Origin: Pseudomonas fluorescens
GTDB taxonomy: Bacteria; Pseudomonadota; Gammaproteobacteria; Pseudomonadales; Pseudomonadaceae
DNA: 64,000 nucleotides
Direction: 5' to 3'
NCBI RefSeq assembly: GCF_000802965.1
Contig: NZ_JSAK01000013.1
Span: forward strand, 161,828-225,827
Within the stretch, counting starts at the first letter, position 1. Each line of letters opens with the position of its first letter. A program made the translations under genes and the position numbers. This document shows, one piece after another, positions 1 to 9,581 of this stretch. Under the pieces are notes generated by a model. The model had not been told where the DNA came from, made no database searches, and was given only the letters and a program-made list of their open reading frames with translations.

Positions 1-194
1 AGCGTGGCGAGCCTGCAGAATTCCCGGTTGGCGGCGTGATCGCTGGCTGGACCGAGGCCCTGCAACTGATGAATGCTGGCAGCAAATGGCGTCTGTACGT
101 GCCGAGCGAACTGGCTTACGGCGCTCAAGGCGTTGGCAGCATTCCGCCGCACAGCGTACTGGTGTTCGACGTCGAGCTGCTCGACGTTTTGTAA
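1..194 (+). CDS. fklB: FKBP-type peptidyl-prolyl cis-trans isomerase, C-terminal part
   Basis: This is the last 63 codons of a gene that enters from the left edge. It reads in frame from base 3 to a TAA at 192-194. The segment carries the conserved end of the FKBP fold: a [13 protein letters not shown] helix, the YVPSELAYG stretch, the [14 protein letters not shown] strand. FKBP enzymes of the FklB/Mip type catalyse proline isomerisation during folding, usually in the periplasm or envelope; the N-terminal dimerisation region and any signal peptide lie outside the window, so location is not shown. The closest type is FklB judging by the ending; the exact paralogue is inferred. Confidence 0.85.
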   Translation, partial: RGEPAEFPVGGVIAGWTEALQLMNAGSKWRLYVPSELAYGAQGVGSIPPHSVLVFDVELLDVL

Positions 195-204
195 TCCCGT
201 CGAC

Positions 205-294
205 CTGTAGAAGCCGGCTTGCTGGCGATCCAAGCATCTAGGTGTTTCAGTTGCACCGCGGTGATGCAATCGCCAGCAAGCCGGCTCCTACAGG
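205..294. repeat. REP element pair, family A
   Basis: Two inverted arms with the family-A word GAGCCGGCTTGCTGGCGAT (left arm with one change, AAGCCGG) face each other across about 50 bases, just past the fklB stop. Transcribed, this would fold into a long hairpin. Family A recurs at 1185, 13372, 31845, 49125, 51190 and 63979. Confidence 0.85.
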
Positions 295-305
295 TTTTGC
301 GTGAC

Positions 306-563
306 TCATATTTCGATCTTGTGATGCATTTCGTGCGACGGGCGCAGCGCCCGGGCATAGCAGAACAGAAACAGATTTCGCACCAGTTCCTTGAGCACCA
401 CCGGCTCGCTGGAACTCAAGCCGTTGACGTCCAGATCACCCTGATCCTGTAATTCGTTCAAGGCTTCTTCCTCAAGCACCGCACAGACTTCCCCGGTTTC
501 CCGATGCAGGATCCTGAGGTAGGGGTGTGGGCGGTCCAGCCACGCGTCGATCAAATAAGTCAT
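306..563 (-). CDS. small conserved protein, PA4570-like, Fur-box controlled
   Basis: An 85-residue acidic soluble protein of unknown function. It has no signal peptide, membrane segment or cysteine cluster motif. I recognise the start MTYLIDAWLDRP as similar to the conserved Pseudomonas protein PA4570, which lies in the same place next to ispB in PAO1 and which I recall as iron-responsive. The ATG at 563 is preceded by GGAGATGAGG, a good ribosome site. A near-perfect Fur palindrome lies 27-45 bases before the start, so the gene is probably expressed when iron is short. Function remains unknown. Confidence 0.75.
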   Translation of the reverse strand: MTYLIDAWLDRPHPYLRILHRETGEVCAVLEEEALNELQDQGDLDVNGLSSSEPVVLKELVRNLFLFCYARALRPSHEMHHKIEI

Positions 564-589
564 GCCTCATCTCCATTGATTTGGGTTTC

Positions 590-608
590 AATGAGAATAA
601 TTCTTATT
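590..608 (-). promoter_or_regulatory. Fur box upstream of the PA4570-like gene
   Basis: AATGAGAATAATTCTTATT is a 19-bp palindrome with one mismatch between its 9-bp arms. It fits the 7-1-7 Fur pattern (TGAGAAT-A-ATTCTTA at 592-606). Its place, 27-45 bases before the start codon, suits repression by Fur-Fe2+. Confidence 0.8.
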
Positions 609-770
609 CATCAAATAGCAAGGGCCTATTGGCGGATTACGATTTTTTCAGGGTAAAGATTGAGTAAGGTCAAAACGGCTGGCTTTTGGCTATCGCGAGG
701 ATTTGTTGGGCAAGGCGGGGGAGGGTGACGCACCATCCCGCGACAGGTCGCGGGATGGAATACAGCAGAA

Positions 771-1112
771 TCAGACTTTTCTGACGAACTCGGATTTGAG
801 CTTCATCGGGCCAATGCCGTCGATCTTGCAGTCGATGTCGTGATCGCCATCGCACAAACGGATGTTTTTCACCTTGGTGCCGACCTTGACCACCAGCGAC
901 GTGCCTTTGACCTTGAGGTCCTTGATCACTGTGATGGTGTCGCCGTCTTGCAGGACGTTGCCCACCGAATCCTTTTTCACCGCGTCATCGGACGTAGCTT
1001 CGGCTTCGCCGCTGGCGGACCATTCGTGGGCGCACTCCGGGCAGATCAGCTGGGCGCCGTCTTCATAGGTGTATTCGGAATTGCATTTCGGGCAGGGTGG
1101 CAACGTGCTCAC
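771..1112 (-). CDS. yjdM: YjdM/PhnA-family zinc-ribbon protein
   Basis: A 113-residue protein with an N-terminal zinc ribbon (Cys7, Cys10, Cys24, Cys27; CPKC and CPEC) followed by a C-terminal SH3-like PhnA domain with the typical [15 protein letters not shown] stretch. The family was once named alkylphosphonate uptake protein PhnA, but it is not part of the C-P lyase pathway and its biochemical role is unclear. It has no membrane or export signal, so it is probably cytosolic. The gene stands alone between the Fur-controlled small gene and ispB, with REP elements around it. The family call is secure; the function is not. Confidence 0.88.
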   Translation of the reverse strand: MSTLPPCPKCNSEYTYEDGAQLICPECAHEWSASGEAEATSDDAVKKDSVGNVLQDGDTITVIKDLKVKGTSLVVKVGTKVKNIRLCDGDHDIDCKIDGIGPMKLKSEFVRKV

Positions 1113-1184
1113 TAAAGCTCCTTGGATTCAGGATCGCTAAAAAGCGCACATTATATAGGGTTTTAGGCGGGAGGGGGCGGGGAC

Positions 1185-1273
1185 CTGTAGGAGCCGGCTT
1201 GCTGGCGATGCATACGCCTCGGTGTGCCTGGAACACACCGCAGCTGCGATCGCCAGCAAGCCGGCTCCTACAA
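1185..1273. repeat. REP element pair, family A
   Basis: Inverted arms CTGTAGGAGCCGGCTTGCTG and the matching reverse complement lie between the yjdM start and the ispB stop. Both arms are intact. Confidence 0.88.
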
Positions 1274-1280
1274 GGGTGAA

Positions 1281-2249
1281 TCAGTGCGTGCGGGCTACCG
1301 CGAACTCACTCAACTCAACCAACGCATCGCGATACTCGCTGGCCGGCAGCGCTTCGAGGCATTTGATCGCACGGGCCACGTAGTCGCGGGCCAGTTGCGC
1401 GGTGTATTCCAGCGAACCCGAGGCTTCCACGGCTTCGCGGATGCTTTCCAGGTCTTCGATGCCGCCTTTCTGGATCGCCTTGCGCACCAGGGCTGCCTGT
1501 TCCGGCGTGCCTTCGCGCATGGTGTAGATCAGCGGCAGGGTCGGTTTGCCCTCGGCCAGATCGTCGCCGACGTTCTTGCCCAGGGTCTCGGCATCGCCTT
1601 TGTAATCCAGCAGGTCGTCGACCAGTTGGAAGGCAACACCCAGGTGATCGCCAAACGTGCGCAGGGCTTCAGCCTGTTCCGGCGTGGCTTCGCACAGGGC
1701 TGCAGCACTGTGGGTCGAGGCCTCGAAGAGCATCGCAGTCTTGCCGCGGATGACTTCCATATAGGTTTCTTCGGTGGTGCTGGCGTCACGGACTTTCGAC
1801 AGCTGCAACACTTCGCCTTCGGCGATGATGCGCGTGGCTTGCGAGAGGATTTTCATCACTGGCATGGACCCCAGTTCGACCATCATTTCGAAAGAGCGCG
1901 AATACAGGAAGTCGCCCACCAGGACGCTGGGGGCGTTGCCCCACATGGCATTGGCGGTCGAGCGGCCACGGCGCATGCCGGACATGTCGACCACGTCGTC
2001 ATGCAGCAGGGTGGCGGTGTGCAGGAATTCGATGGTCGCGGCCAAAAGTCGCAGGTCGTCGCCTTCGCGGCCAAGAGCCTTGCCACACAGCAGCACTAAT
2101 AAGGGACGAAGGCGTTTGCCGCCGGCCGAGGTAATGTAGTCGCCGATTTTCGATACAAGCGGCACTCGGGAAGTCAGCTGCTTCTTGATGATGCCGTCGA
2201 CGGCGCTAAAATCGTCCGCCACCGCGCGGTAGAAAGCTTGGGGTTGCAT
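1281..2249 (-). CDS. ispB: octaprenyl diphosphate synthase
   Basis: A trans-isoprenyl diphosphate synthase of 322 residues, the usual length. It extends farnesyl diphosphate with isopentenyl diphosphate to make the side chain of ubiquinone. The first aspartate-rich motif DDVVD is at residues 84-88, followed by GMRRG. The second, DDLLD, is at 211-215 after FQLV. GGKRLRP near residue 43 binds isopentenyl diphosphate. It is read away from rplU, the arrangement I recall for PA4569 and PA4568. Side-chain length (C40 or C45) cannot be read from sequence alone. Confidence 0.95.
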   Translation of the reverse strand: MQPQAFYRAVADDFSAVDGIIKKQLTSRVPLVSKIGDYITSAGGKRLRPLLVLLCGKALGREGDDLRLLAATIEFLHTATLLHDDVVDMSGMRRGRSTANAMWGNAPSVLVGDFLYSRSFEMMVELGSMPVMKILSQATRIIAEGEVLQLSKVRDASTTEETYMEVIRGKTAMLFEASTHSAAALCEATPEQAEALRTFGDHLGVAFQLVDDLLDYKGDAETLGKNVGDDLAEGKPTLPLIYTMREGTPEQAALVRKAIQKGGIEDLESIREAVEASGSLEYTAQLARDYVARAIKCLEALPASEYRDALVELSEFAVARTH

Positions 2250-2328
2250 CAGCGACAGTCGCTCCAGAAGGGTTGCGCGGCATGCTAGGACTCACGTCCG
2301 GGCCTGTCAAGGCGCGATGGACGGCCTA

Positions 2329-2357
2329 TTGCAAGGCGCTCGTGCCTTGCGTACAAT
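2329..2357 (+). promoter_or_regulatory. sigma-70 promoter of rplU-rpmA
   Basis: TTGCAA (2329-2334) and TACAAT (2352-2357) are separated by exactly 17 bases, about 133 bases before the rplU start. This leaves a long leader in which ribosomal-protein feedback could act; no clear structure was identified. Confidence 0.7.
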
Positions 2358-2489
2358 CGCGCACCCTGAACTTCCTGGGCAGCACCTGCCTTACGCAATT
2401 GCAAGCGGGCCTTCCAGCCCCATGCAGCCATGCCAGCCAATACCTCTTCTTATAAAGAGCTGGGTGAGCAGGATTATCGGAGAAATACC

Positions 2490-2804
2490 ATGTCTTATGC
2501 AGTAATCGTTACTGGCGGCAAGCAGTACAAAGTCGCCCCAGGTGAATACCTGAAGATCGAAAAACTGGAAATCGCTACCGGCGAATCCGTTACCTTTGAT
2601 CGCGTTCTGTTGGTTGCCAATGGCGACGACGTGAATATCGGCGCTCCAGTTGTTGCTGGCGCTACCGTTGTGGCTGAAGTGATCTCCCAAGGTCGTCACG
2701 ATAAAGTCCGCATCATCAAGTTCCGTCGCCGTAAGCACCACATGAAGCGTATGGGCCACCGCCAGTGGTACACCGAGATCAAAATCACCGGTATTCAGGC
2801 TTAA
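2490..2804 (+). CDS. rplU: 50S ribosomal protein L21
   Basis: A 104-residue L21 protein, the normal size. It sits on the large subunit near 23S rRNA and partners with L20. The start [15 protein letters not shown] and the basic block [15 protein letters not shown] are family hallmarks. The ATG at 2490 follows a CGGAG ribosome site; an in-frame extension to 2430 reaches no better signal and is unlikely. It is the first gene of the rplU-rpmA operon, with 35 bases to rpmA and a good sigma-70 promoter upstream. Confidence 0.97.
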   Translation: MSYAVIVTGGKQYKVAPGEYLKIEKLEIATGESVTFDRVLLVANGDDVNIGAPVVAGATVVAEVISQGRHDKVRIIKFRRRKHHMKRMGHRQWYTEIKITGIQA

Positions 2805-2839
2805 TTTCAGCCTAATTCCTCACTAGGAGAATTGAACTC

Positions 2840-3097
2840 ATGGCACACAAAAAAGCTGGTGGTAGTACCCGTAACGGTCGCGACTCAGAAGCCAAACGCC
2901 TTGGCGTGAAGATGTATGGCGGCCAGGCTATCAAAGCAGGCAACATCATCGTGCGTCAGCGCGGCACCCAATTCCACGCTGGCTACGGCGTTGGCATGGG
3001 TAAAGATCACACCCTCTTCGCTAAAGTCGAAGGCGTGATCAAGTTCGAAGTAAAAGGCGCCTTCGGTCGTCGTTACGTGAGCGTAGTCGCGGCTTAA
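2840..3097 (+). CDS. rpmA: 50S ribosomal protein L27
   Basis: An 85-residue L27 that begins [17 protein letters not shown], the conserved N-terminal tail reaching toward the peptidyl-transferase centre. There is no Firmicutes-type cleavable N-terminal extension, so no protease processing is expected. An AGGAGAATTG ribosome site precedes the ATG. A strong hairpin terminator follows 15 bases after the stop, separating it from obgE. Confidence 0.97.
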   Translation: MAHKKAGGSTRNGRDSEAKRLGVKMYGGQAIKAGNIIVRQRGTQFHAGYGVGMGKDHTLFAKVEGVIKFEVKGAFGRRYVSVVAA

Positions 3098-3112
3098 TCG
3101 CGCGATCGCTGG

Positions 3113-3142
3113 AAAAGCCCTGTCTCGCGACGGGGCTTTTTC
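3113..3142 (+). terminator. Rho-independent terminator after rpmA
   Basis: AAAAGCCC pairs with GGGCTTTT around a short loop and ends in a T-rich tract, directly after rpmA. Confidence 0.8.
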
Positions 3143-3253
3143 GTTTGTGGGGTGAGTCTCTTGCAAAGCTGTTTGTATGGGCTGTCGGCGTACGATGTAG
3201 ATGTCGTGTTTTGGGGTCGCTGCGCTCATTTTTGCAAGAGTCTTATGTCTTGA

Positions 3254-4516
<1,263 letters not shown>

Positions 4517-4534
4517 TTCGTTGCGATAAACTTA

Positions 4535-4562
4535 AGCGCCGCTCAATCGAGCGGCGTTTTAG
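4535..4562 (+). terminator. Rho-independent terminator after obgE
   Basis: GCCGCTC (4538-4544) pairs with GAGCGGC (4549-4555) across AATC and is followed by TTTT. Confidence 0.8.
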
Positions 4563-4653
4563 TATCTGCAAATCGATCGTTGGTCACGAATAACCACGAA
4601 TAACGTCACGGGCAGTGCCAGGTCGCGCTGTCCTCAAGCTAAGGTTGAAGATG

Positions 4654-5772
4654 ATGCGGAGCAAGGTGACAGGTGCGCAGCGTTGGGTCGTGAAGATCGG
4701 CAGCGCTTTGCTGACAGCGGACGGCAAAGGCCTGGATCGCGCAGCAATGGGTGTCTGGGTAGAGCAGATGGTGGCCTTGCATGAGGCGGGTGTCGAGTTG
4801 GTGCTGGTGTCCTCCGGGGCGGTGGCGGCCGGCATGAGCCGTCTGGGCTGGACCGCGCGACCCAGTGCGATGCACGAGCTTCAAGCTGCTGCTGCAATCG
4901 GCCAGATGGGCTTGGTGCAGGCCTGGGAGTCGAGCTTTGCCGAGCATGGTCGGCACACTGCGCAGATTCTCCTGACTCACGATGATCTGTCTGACCGCAA
5001 GCGCTACTTGAACGCTCGCAGTACCTTGCGTGCGTTGGTTGAGTTGAAGGTCATTCCGGTGATCAACGAGAACGACACCGTGGTCACCGACGAAATCCGT
5101 TTCGGCGACAACGATACCCTGGCGGCGCTGGTGGCCAACCTGGTCGAGGCTGACTTGCTGGTGATCTTGACGGATCGCGATGGCATGTTCGACGCCGATC
5201 CGCGCAACAATCCAGATGCCCAGCTGATTTACGAGGCCCGTGCCGATGATCCGTCGCTCGATGCGGTGGCGGGCGGTACGGGTGGTGCGCTGGGGCGTGG
5301 CGGCATGCAGACCAAACTGCGTGCGGCGCGTCTGGCGGCGCGTTCCGGTGCTCATACGATCATCGTGGGTGGGCGTCTTGAGCGTGTGCTGGATCGCCTC
5401 AAGGCGGGCGAGCGCATCGGCACCTTGCTCTCACCTGAGCGCGGCATGCTGGCGGCGCGCAAGCAGTGGCTGGCCGGGCATCTGCAAACCCGTGGCACCC
5501 TGGTGCTCGATGAGGGTGCGGTGACGGCGTTGTCCCAAGGCAACAAGAGCTTGCTGCCGGTGGGTGTGAAACTGGTTCAGGGTAGCTTCCGTCGTGGTGA
5601 AATGGTGGTCTGCGTGGCGCCGGATGGTCGTGAGATTGCCCGTGGCCTGGCTAACTACAGTGCGCTGGAAGCGCAAAAAATCATCGGTCAGTCGTCTGAG
5701 GCGATTGTCGGTTTGCTGGGTTACATGGCGGAGCCAGAGCTGGTTCATCGCGATAACCTGATTCTGGTCTGA
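4654..5772 (+). CDS. proB: glutamate 5-kinase
   Basis: The first enzyme of proline synthesis: it phosphorylates L-glutamate with ATP in the cytosol. The amino-acid-kinase domain takes up about residues 1-260, with KIGSALL near the start, [16 protein letters not shown] and the [12 protein letters not shown] substrate loop. A C-terminal PUA domain follows (about 275-355). Length is 372 residues, matching the family. Two ATGs in a row occur (4651 and 4654); the second matches the homologue start MRxKVTG. An AAGG site lies upstream. It is probably feedback-inhibited by proline, as known for the family. proA is not adjacent. Confidence 0.94.
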   Translation: MRSKVTGAQRWVVKIGSALLTADGKGLDRAAMGVWVEQMVALHEAGVELVLVSSGAVAAGMSRLGWTARPSAMHELQAAAAIGQMGLVQAWESSFAEHGRHTAQILLTHDDLSDRKRYLNARSTLRALVELKVIPVINENDTVVTDEIRFGDNDTLAALVANLVEADLLVILTDRDGMFDADPRNNPDAQLIYEARADDPSLDAVAGGTGGALGRGGMQTKLRAARLAARSGAHTIIVGGRLERVLDRLKAGERIGTLLSPERGMLAARKQWLAGHLQTRGTLVLDEGAVTALSQGNKSLLPVGVKLVQGSFRRGEMVVCVAPDGREIARGLANYSALEAQKIIGQSSEAIVGLLGYMAEPELVHRDNLILV

Positions 5773-5784
5773 GGGAATACCTGA

Positions 5785-6252
5785 ATGCGTGTAGCAAAAG
5801 GACTATTGGGGTTGCTGCTGGCGATGCCGCTGCTGGCCTCGGCCGAGGAAATTGGCCAGGTGTCGACGGTGTTCAAATTCGTCGGCCCGAACGACCGGAT
5901 CGTCGTCGAGGCGTTTGATGATCCGAAGGTCGAAGGTGTGACCTGCTATCTGTCGCGCGCCAAGACTGGTGGTGTGAAGGGTGGTTTGGGGTTGGCCGAA
6001 GATCGAGCCGAGGCTTCCATTGCTTGTCGCCAGGTCGGGCCCATCAGCTTCAAGGGTGAGCTGAAGGATGGTGACGAGGTGTTCAAGGAGCGCACGTCCC
6101 TGGTGTTCAAGACCATGCAGGTGGTGCGTTTCCTGGACAAGAGGCGCAATACGCTGGTGTATCTGGTGTATAGCGATCGTTTGATCGAGGGCAGTCCGCA
6201 GAATGCCGTGACGGCGATTCCGATCTTGCCGTGGGTGCCAGTCCAGCAATAA
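5785..6252 (+). CDS. creA: CreA family periplasmic protein
   Basis: A 155-residue exported protein. The first 20 residues form a signal peptide ending LLASA before EEIGQV. The body matches the CreA family: [16 protein letters not shown], a [13 protein letters not shown] stretch, and two cysteines that could form a disulfide. The role of CreA is unknown even in E. coli, where it lies in the cre operon; here no creBC genes are adjacent, and it follows proB by 12 bases, so the two are probably co-transcribed. The family name is well supported, a function is not. Confidence 0.88.
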   Translation: MRVAKGLLGLLLAMPLLASAEEIGQVSTVFKFVGPNDRIVVEAFDDPKVEGVTCYLSRAKTGGVKGGLGLAEDRAEASIACRQVGPISFKGELKDGDEVFKERTSLVFKTMQVVRFLDKRRNTLVYLVYSDRLIEGSPQNAVTAIPILPWVPVQQ

Positions 6253-6266
6253 CAACGCTAAACCAT

Positions 6267-6356
6267 TGTAGGAGTGAGCCTGCTCGCGAAAGCGGTGTGC
6301 CAGTCACACTTGATGTCGACTGACACGTCGTTATCACGAGCAGGCTCACTCCTACA
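6267..6356. repeat. REP element pair, family B
   Basis: Arms TGTAGGAGTGAGCCTGCTCG and its inverse lie 15 bases after the creA stop. The centre (AGCGGTGTG...CGACTGACACG) resembles the centres of the elements at 43831 and 51190. Confidence 0.85.
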
Positions 6357-6389
6357 TTTTTTGCGGTGATTTTCTAAATCGCAGGCAAT

Positions 6390-6418
6390 AAAAAACCGAC
6401 CCTAAGGTCGGTTTTTTA
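6390..6418 (-). terminator. terminator of rpsT, probably bidirectional
   Basis: AAAAAACCGACC...GGTCGGTTTTTT is flanked by an A tract and a T tract, so it can stop transcripts from rpsT on the minus strand and from creA on the plus strand. Confidence 0.85.
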
Positions 6419-6431
6419 ATGAACGCGTCGC

Positions 6432-6710
6432 TTAGGCAGCAGCGGCAACGTTCAGGGCCTTTACGTGGCCATTCAGGCGGCTCTTATGACGAGCAGCCTT
6501 GTTCTTGTGGATGATGCCTTTATCGGCCATACGGTCGATAACTGGCACAGCCAGAACGTAAGCAGCTTGAGCTTTTTCAGCGTCTTTTGCGTCGATGGCC
6601 TTAACTACATTCTTGATGTAGGTACGAACCATGGAACGCAGGCTGGCGTTGTGGCTGCGACGCTTCTCAGCCTGTTTTGCACGTTTTTTGGCGGAAGGTG
6701 AGTTGGCCAC
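6432..6710 (-). CDS. rpsT: 30S ribosomal protein S20
   Basis: A 92-residue, lysine/arginine-rich helical protein that binds 16S rRNA. The start [18 protein letters not shown] and the segment [15 protein letters not shown] are diagnostic. It is transcribed alone on the minus strand, divergent from murJ, as in other pseudomonads. A promoter with TTGACA and a weaker -10 lies in the 252-base gap, and a strong terminator follows the gene. Confidence 0.97.
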   Translation of the reverse strand: MANSPSAKKRAKQAEKRRSHNASLRSMVRTYIKNVVKAIDAKDAEKAQAAYVLAVPVIDRMADKGIIHKNKAARHKSRLNGHVKALNVAAAA

Positions 6711-6763
6711 CGTCGAGCTCCTCGAAAGACTTTTTAGGAAATAGCAAACAAAATAGGCCGCGA

Positions 6764-6792
6764 ATCATGCCGATGAGTTGAGGTGTTGTCAA
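6764..6792 (-). promoter_or_regulatory. sigma-70 promoter of rpsT
   Basis: On the minus strand TTGACA (6792-6787) is followed after 17 bases by CATGAT (6769-6764). The -35 is perfect; the -10 matches 4 of 6 positions. Confidence 0.5.
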
Positions 6793-6962
6793 GGGCGGTT
6801 GAGACGTTCCGCTAAGTGGTAGGTGCTGCACGACTGGATATTTCTTTCCAGCGTACGACCTGTAAACTCGCGAGCTTTGGCTCAGTGCTGTTGCGGCGCG
6901 GAGTATCGCATAAGTAGGCGCATTGTTCGCCTGCTGTTTATCGACAGGCACAAACTCTTTCA

Positions 6963-8501
6963 ATGAATCTGCTCAAATCGTTGGCCGCCGTCAGCTCTAT
7001 CACGATGATTTCCCGGGTTCTGGGGTTCGTTCGTGACACCCTCATTGCGCGCATATTTGGCGCGGGAATGGCGACCGACGCCTTCTTCATTGCCTTCAAA
7101 TTGCCCAATCTGTTGCGGCGAATCTTTGCCGAAGGGGCTTTTTCCCAGGCGTTCGTGCCGATTCTCGCGGAATACAAAAGCCAACAGGGCGATGAAGCGA
7201 CGCGAACATTTATTGCCTACGTTTCGGGCCTGCTGACACTGGTTTTGGCTTTAGTCACTGTGCTGGGCATGATTGCCGCGCCGTGGGTGATCTGGGTGAC
7301 AGCGCCGGGTTTCACCAATACTCCGGAAAAATTCGAGCTGACCTCCAGTCTGCTGCGGGTAACATTTCCCTACATATTGCTGATCTCCTTGTCTTCGTTG
7401 GCGGGCGCGATCCTCAACACCTGGAACCGTTTTTCGGTGCCGGCATTCGTGCCGACCCTGCTTAACGTCAGCATGATCATCTTTGCGCTGTTCCTGACGC
7501 CGTACTTCGATCCACCGGTCATGGCGCTGGGTTGGGCGGTATTGGCGGGCGGCCTGGCACAACTGCTCTATCAACTGCCGCATCTGAAAAAGATCGGCAT
7601 GCTGGTGCTGCCGCGCCTGAATCTGCGCGACAGCGGCGTCTGGCGGGTGATGAAGCAGATGCTGCCGGCGATACTCGGCGTGTCGGTGAGTCAGATCTCG
7701 CTGATCATCAACACTATTTTTGCCTCGTTCCTGGTCGCCGGCTCCGTGTCGTGGATGTACTACGCCGACCGTTTGATGGAGCTGCCGTCCGGTGTGCTCG
7801 GCGTGGCGTTGGGGACGATTCTGTTGCCAACCCTGGCCAAGACCTACGCCAGCAATGATCGCCAGGAGTACTCGCGCATCCTCGATTGGGGCCTGCGCCT
7901 GTGCTTCGTGCTGGTGTTGCCTTGCGCTCTGGCGTTGGGGATTCTGGCTGAGCCACTGACGGTCTCGTTGTTCCAGTATGGTCAGTTCGATGCACATGAC
8001 GCGGCCATGACCCAGCGTGCCTTGATTGCGTATTCGGTCGGTTTGCTCGGGATTATTGTGATTAAAGTGCTGGCTCCTGGCTTTTATGCGCAACAAAACA
8101 TCCGCACGCCGGTAAAAATTGCGATTTTCACGCTGGTCGTCACGCAGCTGTTCAACCTGGTGCTGATCGGCCCGCTGGCTCACGCAGGTCTGGCACTCGC
8201 CATCAGCGCCGGAGCCTGTCTCAATGCCGGGCTGCTCTTCTATCAACTGCGCAAGCAGCAGATGTATCAGCCGCAACCGGGTTGGGCCAAGTTCAGTTTC
8301 AAGCTGGTAATCGCGGTCACGGTGATGTCCGCAGTATTGCTGGCCGGGATGCACTTCATGCCGGCCTGGGGCGAGGGGCAGATGCTTGAACGCTTCCTGC
8401 GCCTGGGTGCCTTGGTGGTCGCTGGTGTGGTGGCGTATTTCGGCATGTTAGTGTTGATGGGCTTCCGCTTGCGCGACTTCAATCGCAAGGCGCTTGGCTG
8501 A
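6963..8501 (+). CDS. murJ: lipid II flippase MurJ
   Basis: A 512-residue polytopic inner-membrane protein of the MOP superfamily that flips lipid II across the membrane for peptidoglycan synthesis. The N-terminal [23 protein letters not shown] and the [17 protein letters not shown] stretch carry the arginines and aspartate characteristic of MurJ. About 14 hydrophobic segments follow to the end. The start ATG at 6963 is the only one compatible with the conserved N terminus. The gene precedes ribF, as I recall for PA4562-PA4561. Confidence 0.95.
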   Translation: MNLLKSLAAVSSITMISRVLGFVRDTLIARIFGAGMATDAFFIAFKLPNLLRRIFAEGAFSQAFVPILAEYKSQQGDEATRTFIAYVSGLLTLVLALVTVLGMIAAPWVIWVTAPGFTNTPEKFELTSSLLRVTFPYILLISLSSLAGAILNTWNRFSVPAFVPTLLNVSMIIFALFLTPYFDPPVMALGWAVLAGGLAQLLYQLPHLKKIGMLVLPRLNLRDSGVWRVMKQMLPAILGVSVSQISLIINTIFASFLVAGSVSWMYYADRLMELPSGVLGVALGTILLPTLAKTYASNDRQEYSRILDWGLRLCFVLVLPCALALGILAEPLTVSLFQYGQFDAHDAAMTQRALIAYSVGLLGIIVIKVLAPGFYAQQNIRTPVKIAIFTLVVTQLFNLVLIGPLAHAGLALAISAGACLNAGLLFYQLRKQQMYQPQPGWAKFSFKLVIAVTVMSAVLLAGMHFMPAWGEGQMLERFLRLGALVVAGVVAYFGMLVLMGFRLRDFNRKALG

Positions 8502-8596
8502 GGTCAAGGCCTCGATAAGTACGGGCGGGCCGGCGTTTTTGTCGGCTCGATTACTTTGGGATACGGTGTTGCCTGTCGTCGGCCGCCGGGTGTGGT

Positions 8597-8602
8597 TATA
8601 AT
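8597..8602 (+). promoter_or_regulatory. possible -10 element of the ribF-ileS-lspA operon
   Basis: A perfect TATAAT lies 29 bases before the ribF start. No good -35 is found at 16-18 bases, so the promoter is tentative. Confidence 0.35.
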
Positions 8603-8630
8603 CGACCACTTTATGAGCAAGAAGCGCGTT

Positions 8631-9581
8631 ATGCAGCTGGTTCGAGGCCTCCACAATCTGCGCCCCCAGCATCGGGGCTGTGTCGCCACTATTGGCAACT
8701 TTGACGGTGTACACCGTGGCCACCAGGCTATCCTGGCGCGGCTGCGTGAGCGTGCGCTCGAGTTGGGCGTGCCCAGCTGCGTGGTGATTTTCGAGCCGCA
8801 GCCGCGAGAGTTTTTCGCGCCGGACACTGCGCCTGCCCGACTGGCACGCTTGCGCGACAAGCTTCAGCTGCTGGCCGCCGAAGGGGTCGACCGGGTCCTG
8901 TGCCTGGCCTTCAACCAACGCCTGAGCAAGCTCAGCGCCAGTGAGTTCGTCGATACCATTCTGGTTGACGGCCTCGGCGTGCAGCACCTTGAAGTCGGCG
9001 ATGACTTCCGTTTCGGCTGTGACCGGGTAGGGGATTTCGATTTCCTGCAACAGGCGGGCGTCATGCAGGGCTTTACCGTCGAAGCGGCGCAGACCGTCGA
9101 GCTCGACGGCATTCGCGTCAGCAGCACCCAGGTGCGTAATGCACTGGCTGCCGCTGACTTTGCCCTCGCCGAACGCCTCCTCGGGCGCCCTTACCGGATT
9201 GCCGGTCGCGTGCTGCACGGCCAGAAACTGGCGCGGCAGTTGGGTACGCCCACCGCCAACATTCAGCTCAAGCGCCGTCGCGTACCGTTGACCGGGGTTT
9301 ATCTGGTCAGCGTCGACCTCGACGGCAAGACCTGGCCAGGTGTCGCCAATATCGGCGTGCGGCCCACGGTCCAAGGGGATGGCAAAGCCCACCTCGAAGT
9401 CCATCTTTTAGATTTTGCCGGCGATCTGTATGACCGGCGTATGACGGTGGTTTTCCACCAAAAGCTGCGTGAAGAGCAGCGTTTCGCCTCTCTGGAGGCG
9501 CTTAAGACGGCGATCAATGCGGATGTCGCCGCCGCCCGTGCCCTGTCGCACCTAGCGCCAATCGCTAATGAAGAGCCTTAA
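8631..9581 (+). CDS. ribF: bifunctional riboflavin kinase/FAD synthetase
   Basis: A 316-residue enzyme that converts riboflavin to FMN and then FAD. The N-terminal nucleotidyltransferase domain has GNFDGVHRGH at residues 22-31 and SSTQVRNAL near 165. The C-terminal kinase domain has GRVLHGQKLARQLGTPTAN (about 190-210) and the late GDLYDRRMTVVFHQKLREE stretch. The start at 8631 gives MQLVRGLHNL, matching homologues; a longer in-frame reading to 8556 is unlikely. The TAA at 9579-9581 abuts the ileS ATG, so the two genes are translated from one transcript. Confidence 0.95.
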   Translation: MQLVRGLHNLRPQHRGCVATIGNFDGVHRGHQAILARLRERALELGVPSCVVIFEPQPREFFAPDTAPARLARLRDKLQLLAAEGVDRVLCLAFNQRLSKLSASEFVDTILVDGLGVQHLEVGDDFRFGCDRVGDFDFLQQAGVMQGFTVEAAQTVELDGIRVSSTQVRNALAAADFALAERLLGRPYRIAGRVLHGQKLARQLGTPTANIQLKRRRVPLTGVYLVSVDLDGKTWPGVANIGVRPTVQGDGKAHLEVHLLDFAGDLYDRRMTVVFHQKLREEQRFASLEALKTAINADVAAARALSHLAPIANEEP

